Assembly: GCA_041485445.1 (NCBI GenBank)
Contig: JBGPJN010000041.1
Coordinates: forward strand, 1 to 15,905
Direction of reading: 5' to 3'
Length of the DNA: 15,905 nucleotides
Origin: SHYG01 sp041485445
Lineage (GTDB): Bacteria > Chloroflexota > Dehalococcoidia > Lucifugimonadales > UBA3495
Of this stretch, positions 1 to 6,857 are shown piece after piece. The notes under the pieces were generated by a model. The model was not told the origin of the DNA, did no database searches, and saw nothing but the letters and a program-made list of their open reading frames with translations. How positions within the stretch are numbered: position 1 is the stretch's first letter; each line of letters starts with the position of its first letter. The position numbers and the translations under genes are program-made.

Positions 1-921
1 CTGGCGGTGGCGCCCCAGGAAAGCACACTCCTGGCCGACCGGGTCATGCTGGAGTATGAGCTGGGCGACTTTGACGTCGGTGAAGCCTACCTAGAACGGC
101 TCCTGGAGACCATACCCCAGGCAGCGGCCAGGCCGGGCAACCAATACGCCGTGCCAGCTCAGGTTATACCATGGGTCGCCCGAATCACCGGCTTGCTGGA
201 CCGGCTGGACGTGGCGGAAGCGGCGGCCCAGACGGTTTTAGCGTCTCCCCTCGCCAATCCCTTGTATGTGCTATTTGCCAGGACTGGCCTGGGGCTGCTG
301 GCCGTGCTGCGGGGCGACGTAGCAGCAGCCGCAGAACAGTACGTAGCCCTGGCGCCACGTCGGGGCTTGATGCTTTGGGTAACCTCCTCCGATCACTTGC
401 TGGGCCTGTTGGCCCACACCAAGGGCGGCCTGGACCAGGCTGCGGAGCACTTCCAGGACACCCTGGCCTTCTGCTGCAGAGCGGGCTACCGCCCGGAGTT
501 GGCCTGGAGCCTGTGCGACTACGCTGACCTGCTGTTGGCCCCTGCGACCACCGCTGCAGGGGCGAGGCATGCCTCGCCCCTACGGGACGGCGACCGCCAG
601 AAGGCGATGTCCCTGCTGGACCAGGCACTGGCCATTTCCAAGGAACTGGGGATGCGACCCTTGACAGACCGCGTGCTCAGCCTCCGGGAGCGGGCGGAGG
701 CCCAGCCAGCCAGAGGCCCGGCTCACCCCGATGGCCTGACCCAGCGGGAGGTGGAGGTGCTGCGCCTGGTCGCCATTGGTCAGAGCAACCGGGAGATCGC
801 TGAGGCCCTCTTTATCAGCCTCAGCACAGCGGCTAACCATGTGGCCAACATCCTCAACAAGACCAATTCCGCCAACCGGACCGAGGCCGCTACCTATGCT
901 TCCCGGCACGAGTTGGTTTAG
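1..921 (+). CDS. LuxR-family transcriptional regulator with TPR-like helical repeats (5' end outside window)
   Basis: The frame is open to the left edge, so the N-terminus, probably including an ATPase module, lies outside the window. A GTG at 7 is only a possible internal start with no visible Shine-Dalgarno. The first ~230 residues are helical and TPR-like, with alternating Ala/Leu pairs such as DQAAEHFQDTLAF and ALAISKELG. The last ~62 residues are a GerE/LuxR helix-turn-helix: LTQREVEVLRLVAIGQSNREI followed by the recognition helix around STAANHVANIL. This layout fits the large ATP-dependent LuxR (MalT/LAL-like) or cyclase-linked regulators abundant in Chloroflexota, which bind DNA through the C-terminal domain. 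The ligand and target genes are unknown. A palindrome-bearing stretch (residues ~180-194 counted from the GTG) interrupts the helical repeats. Stop is TAG. Family assignment is firm; specific role is not known. Confidence 0.88.
   Translation: MAVAPQESTLLADRVMLEYELGDFDVGEAYLERLLETIPQAAARPGNQYAVPAQVIPWVARITGLLDRLDVAEAAAQTVLASPLANPLYVLFARTGLGLLAVLRGDVAAAAEQYVALAPRRGLMLWVTSSDHLLGLLAHTKGGLDQAAEHFQDTLAFCCRAGYRPELAWSLCDYADLLLAPATTAAGARHASPLRDGDRQKAMSLLDQALAISKELGMRPLTDRVLSLRERAEAQPARGPAHPDGLTQREVEVLRLVAIGQSNREIAEALFISLSTAANHVANILNKTNSANRTEAATYASRHELV
556..583. repeat. Palindromic repeat inside the luxR-type coding sequence
   Basis: Bases 558-581 form a perfect 24-bp palindrome centred on GGCATGCC; extending to 556-583 adds one mismatch and one match. 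It is read in frame as AGARHASPLR between helical repeats of the regulator. A normal repeat would run from DYADLLL directly into DGDRQKAMSLL, so the inserted stretch is roughly 15 codons. Similar GC-rich palindromes are dispersed in bacterial genomes. That this copy arrived by insertion is inference from the protein alignment logic. Confidence 0.7.
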
Positions 922-1161
922 CTTTGGCGTAGTTCCCTGCTGCTACGGACCGGTCATACCCTCTCCGATTTCCCAAACTAACTCTTAGTTATTTCCACCT
1001 ATGCTTCGCGCCACCTCACCAGGCCTCTAGTGATTCTTGCCCACTCCAACTCCTCAAAAGACCCCAGAAAACCTCTTCCAAAAACGGTTAATTCTGTCGA
1101 TGTGGCGCCAATCTTCCCGGGCTAACATACGGCTGCAGCAAGTTAGACGGAGGTGGCGAAC

Positions 1162-1965
1162 ATGAAGGCACCCGCGGTCAACCCCCAAGGCGCGACCTGG
1201 GATACCTTCCAGGAATCGAAGATCGGCGAGGCGGGATTGGACATCAAGGCACAGACCAGAGACGCAACGCTACGGAGATCCCAAGCACTGGGACACAGCG
1301 TCGGCGCCAGGTTCTTGCGAGTAGTGGTCCTGGGCGGTCTAGTGGTGGCCACGACTGCCCTGTATTTCTCGGTGAGTCAGGGCGACGCGGGCAACCAGCC
1401 TGCTAGCATCAAGCCACCCAGCCGAGAGGTCGCGGCTAGCATTGCCGAGGCCGTGGCGGAGCTGCCCTACGAGGAACTGATCAGGAACTTCTTCGGCATC
1501 GCCTTGGCGGTCCAAGCGCCGGCCCCCGAGCCCCGGACTAACCCGGAGTGGGAACGGTTCGCCCTACGGTCGGAGCTCATCAGGGATGACCAGGCGATGG
1601 GAGGCCCCTGGTAGTATGACGAGTTTGGGAACGTGGTCGAGTTTCCAGGGAAGGCAGCTACATACACGCCCGTGGCGGAACCGCCCCACAACGAGCTGAC
1701 CAGGAACTATTTCCCCGGCATCGCTTGGTATGACAGCCAGATGGCGGGCAGCCCACACTCCCGCGAGTACATGTCGGCGTGGGTCGAGGGAGAACCCCTG
1801 GAGGACTATGACCCGGACGGGAAGCGGTTCAACATGCTGATGGGACCCCCGGCAGCCAGCGGCGTTTTGGGCGACCAGGTAGTGGTAGTATACGAGGGAT
1901 TCGACCCTGCAGCGCGGATCGAGTTCATTGAAGACCCGGAAGAGATGTGGGTTTCTTGGCATTAG
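1162..1965 (+). pseudogene. Unrecognised single-pass membrane protein, interrupted by an in-frame TAG
   Basis: I do not recognise the family. ATG 1162 is preferred because GGAGGT (1149-1154) sits 7 nt upstream; the GTG at 1153 overlaps that site. The first reading segment ends at TAG 1612-1614 (150 aa), but the same frame continues without another stop to 1965. It continues as YDEFGNVVEFPGKA, a composition matching the upstream part, and the downstream segment has no ribosome site of its own. Residues ~53-71 form one transmembrane helix (VVVLGGLVVATTALYF) preceded by RFLR, giving a ~52-residue cytoplasmic N-terminus and an acidic, aromatic-rich external part. A motif ELPYEELIRNFFGIA before the stop recurs as EPPHNELTRNYFPGIA after it. 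The simplest reading is one ~267-codon gene broken by a nonsense mutation. Stop-codon readthrough or a sequencing error are alternatives. Confidence 0.55.
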
Positions 1966-2009
1966 GTAGAATCGGCAATTAAGTGCGGCACTCAACTCGT
2001 TCCGTTTCA

Positions 2010-2041
2010 TGTAAGTCTCCTCCCGTCCGCAAAGACTTACA
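2010..2041 (+). promoter_or_regulatory. 9-bp perfect inverted repeat upstream of the ABC binding-protein gene
   Basis: TGTAAGTCT (2010-2018) and AGACTTACA (2033-2041) are perfect inverted arms around a 14-nt spacer. It lies 45 bp after the stop of the split membrane protein and ~86 bp before the GTG of the binding-protein gene. There is no following T-tract, so an intrinsic terminator is less likely than an operator or a leader hairpin. The role is inferred from position only. Confidence 0.4.
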
Positions 2042-2127
2042 CACTACTACCCGGTACCCTTGGACTACCGCTCTAGCCCTGTACCAATTTCTAGCTGAAT
2101 TGTCGATTAGACCTAGGAGGTATCACC

Positions 2128-3936
2128 GTGAGACATCGGCACCTGAGGACTCCCAAGCTAATGTCCCTAATTCCCCTGCTGGCGCTCCTCATCCTGGCAG
2201 CGGTGGCCTGCGGCGCCTCGGCAACGCCCACGTCCGCGCCACCCGCCGCCGCGCCGGCGCCCGTGACGGCGCCAACGGCCGCCGCCATCCCGGCCCTTCC
2301 CGCCGGCCTGCCGCCCACCAACAACCCGGTGCCCCTTGCCACCTCGGTGGCCGCGGCGGCGCCCTTACAGCGGGCCAAGGCCGGCGGCGCCGTCAACATG
2401 GGGGCCTACGCCGACCCCGAGACCTGGGACCCCCTGGGTGCGGCCTCCGTGTTCAGTGTGCAGGCCTTCTCCCAGCTCTTCAGCCAGATCGTGATGTACG
2501 ACACCGCCGACACCAACAAGATTCGGGGCGACCTGGCCAAAAGCTGGGAGGTCACCAACGGCGGCCTGACCTACACCTTCCGCCTCAACGACAACATCAA
2601 GTGGCAGGACGGCAAGGACCTGACCGCCGAGGACGTGGTCTTCAGCATGGAGCGGTACATGAACCCCAAGGTCGCCGCGGGGCGGTCGGGGGCGTTCCGG
2701 GAGTACACCAAGAAGGTGGAAGAGGGCGGAGTGAAGCTGATTGACTCCAAGACGGTGGAGTTTAACCTGGCCTTCCCTTCCGGGGCCTTCCTCTCCTTTC
2801 TGGCGCTGGACTACGTGAAGGTGCTGCCCAAGCACCACCTGGCCGAGGTTGCCGAGTTGAAGCAGGCCGACCCAATTATTCAGCGCAAGGCCGGCTCCGG
2901 TCCCTTCCAGCTCACCGAGTACCAGCGGGGCAACTCCTTCAAGGTGGTCAAAAACAAGACTTACTTCAAGCCGGAGCGGCCCTACCTCGACGGCATCAAC
3001 CACTACATCATCGTGGACAACAGCCGGCTCATTGCCGCCTTCAAGTCCAGCCAGCTGGACATGATGAGCAGCGGGTTCTCCGGCCTGGGCGTCACCGAGT
3101 ATCTGCAAATGGAAAAGGACATGAAGGGGGCAATCAAGCTCCACGAGCTGCCCGGCTCCCGCAACTTGGGCCTGATGATGAACATCAAGAAGGGCCCCCT
3201 CCAGGATCCAAAGGTGCGTAAGGCCATCTACCTGGCCCTGGACCGGCAGGAGCTGATCCAGCTGCAGGAGGATGGGAAGGCCGGCCTGCCCACCATCTTC
3301 ATGCCCGGCTTTGTCTCCACCGAGGCCGAGGCCCTGGCCTGGCCGGGGATACGGCCCAAGAACACGCCGGGCGGGCAGGAGGACTTGGCCGAGGCCAAAC
3401 GGCTGATGACCGAGGCGGGTTACCCCAACGGGTTCACCACCACCTTCGATGTCCGGCAAACGAGCAACCTCCCCGACACGTGCTCGCTGGTCAAGCAGCA
3501 GCTGAAACGGACGCTGGGCATCGACGGGGAGGTGCGGACCCATGAGAGCGCCGCCGGCTACGCCCTCTTCGCCACCGCTCGGAAGGCGGAGGGGAACTGG
3601 TCCCTGGCCTGCCAGGGTGAGGCGATGACGGTGCTGGACCCCGACGCCGTTTTTGGCGGGGTTTACCGGGTGGGGGCTACCCGCAACTACCCCGACTGGA
3701 CCCACCCGAAAATCGAGGACCTGTTCGAGCGGCAGAAGAATGAGCAAGACCCGGCCAAGCGCAGGGCGTTGCTGCTGGAGGCGGAGCCTTTCCTGCGCAG
3801 CTTTGACGACAACCATTGGGTAACCCTCTACTGGGGCAAGTACTTCTGGCCGGTGCACAGGGACATCCGGGGTTTCAACCCGCCCCAGACGCTGCAGTAC
3901 GGGTTCACCCACGAGGACCTGTGGCTGGACCGGTGA
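2128..3936 (+). CDS. ABC transporter substrate-binding lipoprotein, peptide/nickel family (SBP_bac_5)
   Basis: Captures a substrate, typically a peptide or another small solute, outside the membrane and passes it to the permeases encoded downstream. GTG 2128 is supported by AGGAGGT at 2115-2121 with 6-nt spacing. The N-terminus is a lipoprotein signal: positive residues, a hydrophobic core, then a lipobox ending AAVAC-G, with lipidated Cys28. Residues ~29-85 are an Ala/Pro/Thr-rich linker. The SBP_bac_5 domain runs from ~90 to ~590, with family-typical stretches LAKSWEVTNGGLTYTFRL, DGKDLTAEDVVFSMERY and DPKVRKAIYLALDRQELI. At 602 aa it is somewhat longer than average because of the linker. 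Substrate cannot be told from sequence; Chloroflexota encode many paralogues. It is first in an apparent operon with two permeases, and a hairpin follows its stop. Confidence 0.93.
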   Translation: MRHRHLRTPKLMSLIPLLALLILAAVACGASATPTSAPPAAAPAPVTAPTAAAIPALPAGLPPTNNPVPLATSVAAAAPLQRAKAGGAVNMGAYADPETWDPLGAASVFSVQAFSQLFSQIVMYDTADTNKIRGDLAKSWEVTNGGLTYTFRLNDNIKWQDGKDLTAEDVVFSMERYMNPKVAAGRSGAFREYTKKVEEGGVKLIDSKTVEFNLAFPSGAFLSFLALDYVKVLPKHHLAEVAELKQADPIIQRKAGSGPFQLTEYQRGNSFKVVKNKTYFKPERPYLDGINHYIIVDNSRLIAAFKSSQLDMMSSGFSGLGVTEYLQMEKDMKGAIKLHELPGSRNLGLMMNIKKGPLQDPKVRKAIYLALDRQELIQLQEDGKAGLPTIFMPGFVSTEAEALAWPGIRPKNTPGGQEDLAEAKRLMTEAGYPNGFTTTFDVRQTSNLPDTCSLVKQQLKRTLGIDGEVRTHESAAGYALFATARKAEGNWSLACQGEAMTVLDPDAVFGGVYRVGATRNYPDWTHPKIEDLFERQKNEQDPAKRRALLLEAEPFLRSFDDNHWVTLYWGKYFWPVHRDIRGFNPPQTLQYGFTHEDLWLDR

Positions 3937-3981
3937 GGGCCTATCTAACAGGTCACAACTGAGATGGGCGGAGAGAACCTT

Positions 3982-4012
3982 AGGGGCGTCCCGATACCAT
4001 CGGGGCGCCCCT
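3982..4012 (+). terminator. Strong intercistronic hairpin (attenuator-like) between binding protein and permease genes
   Basis: The arms 3982-3995 and 3999-4012 pair over 14 bp with a single G-U wobble around a 3-nt ACC loop. There is no U-run after it, so it is not a classic intrinsic terminator. Such hairpins after solute-binding-protein genes commonly protect the upstream mRNA 3' end and lower permease expression. That role is inferred here from position and stability. Confidence 0.6.
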
Positions 4013-4073
4013 GCCTGGGGATCATCTGAGGGGAAACAGATTGTGGTCCAGAGGCGAGCGGGAGCGATAGAAA

Positions 4074-5030
4074 ATGCGACAGTACGCGGCTAAACGGATC
4101 GGCCTGTTTTTCCCCACAGTGCTGCTGGTGACCATCATCGTTTTCGTGGTGATGCGCCTGGTGCCGGGAGACCCGGCCCTGGCCATCCTGGAAGGGAGCG
4201 GGGGCGGAGCCTACACTCAGCAGGACCTGGACAACCTGCGGGCCAAGCTGGGCACCGACCGGCCCATCGTCACGCAATACGGGGCATGGGTTGGCAACGC
4301 CCTGCGGGGCGACTTCGGCAACTCCCTGTGGTTCGAGGCCCCGGTGATGACCGAGCTGAAGGACCGCCTGCCTGTTAGCATCCAACTGGCAGTCATGTCC
4401 ATCGTCCTGGCGGTGCTGGTGGCGGTGCCCCTGGGGGTCCTCTCCGCCAGCAAGCCCGACAGTTTAGTGGACTATGGCGCTCGGTTCTTCACTCTGGTGG
4501 GCATCGGCCTGCCCAACTTCTTCACTGCCATCCTGCTCACCATGCTTCTGGTGACGGTCTTTGGGTGGCTGCCCCCCTTGGGCTACGAGAATCTGTGGGA
4601 AGACCCGCTGGCCAACCTCAAGCAGATGATCTTTCCCGCCGTGGCCCTGGCGTTCTACGAGATGGCCTTCATCGCCCGGGTCACCCGCTCCGCCATGTTG
4701 GAGGTGCTGCGGGAGGACTACATGCGCACCGCCCGGTCCAAGGGCCTGCCGGAGCGGGAGGTGGTGTGGCGCCACGGCCTGAAGAACGCCTTCTTGCCCA
4801 TCCTCACCATCTCCGGCTGGCAGTTTGGCCGCCTCTTCGGGGGCACCGTGGTCATCGAGACCATCTTCGTAGTGCCGGGCATTGGCCGGATCCTCATTGA
4901 GAGCATCTTCCAACGGGACTTCACTATGATCCAGGCCATCATCGTCATTGTGGGAGTGGCCATCCTGGCCATCAACCTGCTGGTGGACCTGCTCTGCGGC
5001 TGGCTGGACCCCCGCATTCGCTACGCTTAA
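4074..5030 (+). CDS. dppB: ABC transporter permease, DppB/OppB family
   Basis: Inner-membrane permease that pairs with a DppC-type partner to form the translocation channel. The 318 residues match the usual DppB length (~310-340). The N-terminal RIGLFFPTVLLVTIIVFVVMRLVPGDPA is the family hallmark. Six predicted membrane segments lie at about residues 9-28, 100-122, 134-160, 190-205, 240-262 and 285-308. The ATPase-coupling EAA loop is clear: EDYMRTARSKGLPEREVVWR, followed by HGLKNAFLP. The C-terminus LLCGWLDPRIRYA is also typical. The ATG at 4074 has only a weak upstream GGGAG. The gene lies 137 bp after the binding-protein gene and 28 bp before the second permease. DppB-type identity is firm; whether the cargo is peptide, nickel, sugar or another solute is open. 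Confidence 0.93.
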   Translation: MRQYAAKRIGLFFPTVLLVTIIVFVVMRLVPGDPALAILEGSGGGAYTQQDLDNLRAKLGTDRPIVTQYGAWVGNALRGDFGNSLWFEAPVMTELKDRLPVSIQLAVMSIVLAVLVAVPLGVLSASKPDSLVDYGARFFTLVGIGLPNFFTAILLTMLLVTVFGWLPPLGYENLWEDPLANLKQMIFPAVALAFYEMAFIARVTRSAMLEVLREDYMRTARSKGLPEREVVWRHGLKNAFLPILTISGWQFGRLFGGTVVIETIFVVPGIGRILIESIFQRDFTMIQAIIVIVGVAILAINLLVDLLCGWLDPRIRYA

Positions 5031-5058
5031 GCCGGCGCCGTTTCAGAGGAGATGAGCC

Positions 5059-5967
5059 GTGCCGCTAGATAGGACTTCCCGGCCATCCCAGGTCGCAACT
5101 CAGGCCCGGCTGCGGGGCAGGCCGTCGCTGCCCAAATCCCTGACCAACTTTGCCAGGCGCAAGCCCTTGGGTGCGGCATCGGGGCTGGTCCTCCTGGGTC
5201 TGCTCCTGGTGGCGGTGCTGGCCCCCTGGATTGCGCCCCGAGACCCCCAGGAGACCAACGCGGCCTTCAAGTGGGCCAAGCCGGGCGGCGAGCTGCTGCT
5301 GGGCGGCGACCAGTTGGGGCGAGACGTGCTGAGCCGACTGATCCACGGCGCCCGCATCTCCTTGTACGTGGGCCTGGTCAGCGTGGGGGTCGGCATCACC
5401 GGGGGCACGCTGCTGGGGATTTTCAGCGCCTACCTGGGGGGCAAGTCGGACCTGGTGCTCCAGCGGCTGGTGGACGCCCTGATGGCCTTTCCTCCCATCA
5501 TCCTGGCTCTGGGGCTGATGGCGGCCCGGGGCGCCTCCATCAATAACGTAGTCATAGCTCTGGTGGCGGTCCTTCTGCCCGGAGCAACGCGGGTGGTGCG
5601 GGCCCAAGCCCTGAGCATCAAGGAGCTGGACTACGTCCTGGCCGCACGGGCCATTGGCGCCAGCTCCTGGAGGATTATGCTGCGCCATATGTTGCCCAAC
5701 GTGGCGGCCACCTGCATTGTCCTGAGCACCATCACCCTGGGTTACGCCATTGTGGTGGAGGCCACCCTCAGCTTCCTGGGAGTAGGCATTCCCCCCGATG
5801 TGCCCACCTGGGGCGGGATGTTGACTCTGGGGGCGACCAGGTACGTGGAAGTGGCCCCCTGGCTGGCCATCTTCCCCGGGGTGGCCATTGCCGTGGTGGT
5901 CTTTGCGGTCAACCTGCTGGGGGACGCCCTGCGGGACGTGCTGGACCCCAAGCTGAGGGGCCTGTAA
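5059..5967 (+). CDS. dppC: ABC transporter permease, DppC/OppC family
   Basis: Second inner-membrane permease of the importer. GTG 5059 is chosen because GAGGAG lies just upstream with ~6-7 nt spacing. The nearby ATG 5052 is in another frame and closes after a few codons. The 302-residue product has the OppC N-terminal anchor around residues 38-60 (ASGLVLLGLLLVAVLAPWIAP) and the diagnostic LGGDQLGRDVLSRLIHGARI. The EAA coupling loop is LDYVLAARAIGASSWRIMLR then HMLPNVAATCIV. The C-terminal block FAVNLLGDALRDVLDPKLRG is standard. Length and motifs are normal. No DppD/DppF ATPase genes follow: the next 585 bp hold no confident gene and the following features are on the other strand. The ATPases must be supplied from elsewhere if the transporter works. 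Confidence 0.94.
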   Translation: MPLDRTSRPSQVATQARLRGRPSLPKSLTNFARRKPLGAASGLVLLGLLLVAVLAPWIAPRDPQETNAAFKWAKPGGELLLGGDQLGRDVLSRLIHGARISLYVGLVSVGVGITGGTLLGIFSAYLGGKSDLVLQRLVDALMAFPPIILALGLMAARGASINNVVIALVAVLLPGATRVVRAQALSIKELDYVLAARAIGASSWRIMLRHMLPNVAATCIVLSTITLGYAIVVEATLSFLGVGIPPDVPTWGGMLTLGATRYVEVAPWLAIFPGVAIAVVVFAVNLLGDALRDVLDPKLRGL

Positions 5968-6552
5968 CGCAAGCCGCCTTCTCCCCCTTTCAAGGGAGAG
6001 AGACAGAGGGGGTGGCATATCCATCACCATGGGGAACGATCCCTTCTGTCGGCCACCTTCCGGGCAGGCTCTGTAGGCCCGGGTGCCGCGCCCAGCCCAT
6101 CGCCACCAGCACCGCCAGATATGTAAGATCAGGGAGATCGACCTTCCCCCATGTCGCCGTCCACGTCTCCCAGATGGCCTCATCTCCGCGCTTGTCCTGC
6201 AAAATCGTCCCTTTATTGGCGAGGGTGGCACCAATCCTGCCCATCAAAGCCGGGACTTCTTACCCCATTATTTGCAGAACGGAGCGGGTAGAATTTGCCG
6301 AAGACCTTCCTGAATACAGGCACACGGGTGGCAACGGTGAAGGTTTGTTTCGAGGAGACCACCTTCTCCGTCGTGGTGCTGCTCAACGACCGGATTACTA
6401 CAACGGCTGAAGGTGCGGGTCAAAGGCGGAAGCAAGGGATCCGCGATTTAAGGAGAGGGCCAACGAGTTGTCGTGGGTGTCGGAACTATGGGCCCACTGT
6501 AACCTGTTTCGACGAGAAATTGGTCACGTATTACCGCATCAGCTATGGTAGA
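5968..6552. other. 585-bp region without a confident gene
   Basis: Apart from the repeat at 5979-6015, no open frame here has a ribosome site or a recognisable family. The most protein-like candidate is a minus-strand frame 5990-6244 (ATG 6244, 84 aa, no Shine-Dalgarno) containing DKRGDEAIWETWTATWGKVD, whose 3' end runs into the repeat. A second minus-strand frame above it has biased composition, and both could be decayed gene remnants. I see nothing else that I can name. Confidence 0.5.
5979..6015. repeat. Dispersed C/G-rich palindromic repeat fragment
   Basis: The stretch just after the dppC stop begins with a CTCCCCCTTTCAAGGGAG inverted core and continues as an A/G-rich arm. Bases 5992-6015, read on the minus strand, match 12480-12503 on the plus strand at 22 of 24 positions. 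This marks it as a member of a dispersed repeat family. It may also act as a transcript 3'-end hairpin for the ABC operon. Confidence 0.6.
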
Positions 6553-6628
6553 TGGTCGGGGCGAGTGGATTCGAACCACCGGCCTCCACGTCCCGAACGT
6601 GGCGCGCTAACCGCTGCGCTACGCCCCG
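6553..6628 (-). tRNA. tRNA-Pro (anticodon CGG)
   Basis: Read on the minus strand from 6628 to 6553, all cloverleaf parts are present: acceptor CGGGGCG/CGCCCCG and D-arm GCGC-AGCGGTTA-GCGC. The anticodon arm is CCACG-TTCGGGA-CGTGG, with anticodon CGG reading codon CCG. The variable loop has 5 nt and the T-arm is GGTGG-TTCGAAT-CCACT. The discriminator base is A and the 3' CCA is encoded (6553-6555), for a total of 76 nt. It lies downstream of the ftsZ terminator, and its likely promoter -10 is at 6714-6719. Confidence 0.96.
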
Positions 6629-6713
6629 ACTTGCTGTCCTCCGCCCCCGGCGGGACCCTGGAAGTGCGCCTGCGGCCCGTTGGGCCAGGGCAGACGTGGG
6701 AAACAGCGAGGGT

Positions 6714-6742
6714 ATTATACCTCAAGAACCGGCGGCGCGTCC
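6714..6742 (-). promoter_or_regulatory. Candidate promoter for tRNA-Pro
   Basis: On the minus strand bases 6719-6714 read TATAAT, a perfect -10 consensus. A poor -35 (GGACGC, 6742-6737) is 17 bp upstream. Predicted transcription would start near 6707, giving a ~78-nt leader before the tRNA 5' end. The site lies between the ftsZ terminator and the tRNA on the same strand. Confidence 0.5.
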
Positions 6743-6781
6743 GGCATTCCGGCAGGGGTCTGGACCGTCCGCCCCAAGAAA

Positions 6782-6821
6782 CAGGGCGGGCGGCGGACCG
6801 TGAAGTCCGCCGGCCGCCCTG
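6782..6821 (-). terminator. ftsZ: Intrinsic terminator of ftsZ
   Basis: Located 36 bp after the ftsZ stop. The arms CAGGGCGGGCGGCGGAC (6782-6798) and 6805-6821 pair over 17 positions with one mismatch around a 6-nt loop. On the minus strand the hairpin is followed by the T-rich run TGTTTCTTGG. The stem is strong and the T-tract modest. Confidence 0.75.
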
Positions 6822-6857
6822 CCTGATCCCGGTGGGAGGCCCGTTGGAAAGATGGTG

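Noticed and set aside
976..990. AACTAA-CTC-TTAGTT hairpin after the luxR-type gene as a terminator
   Set aside because: The stem is only 6 bp and AT-rich with a short following T-run; too weak to call.
2060..2088. TTGGAC / TACCAA as a promoter for the ABC operon
   Set aside because: Both boxes are poor matches with a 16-bp spacer; equally good pairs occur by chance in this region.
2365..3912. Long open frame antisense to the ABC binding-protein gene
   Set aside because: It has low-complexity His/Gly/Leu-rich translation typical of the complement of high-GC coding DNA, no ribosome site and no recognisable domain.
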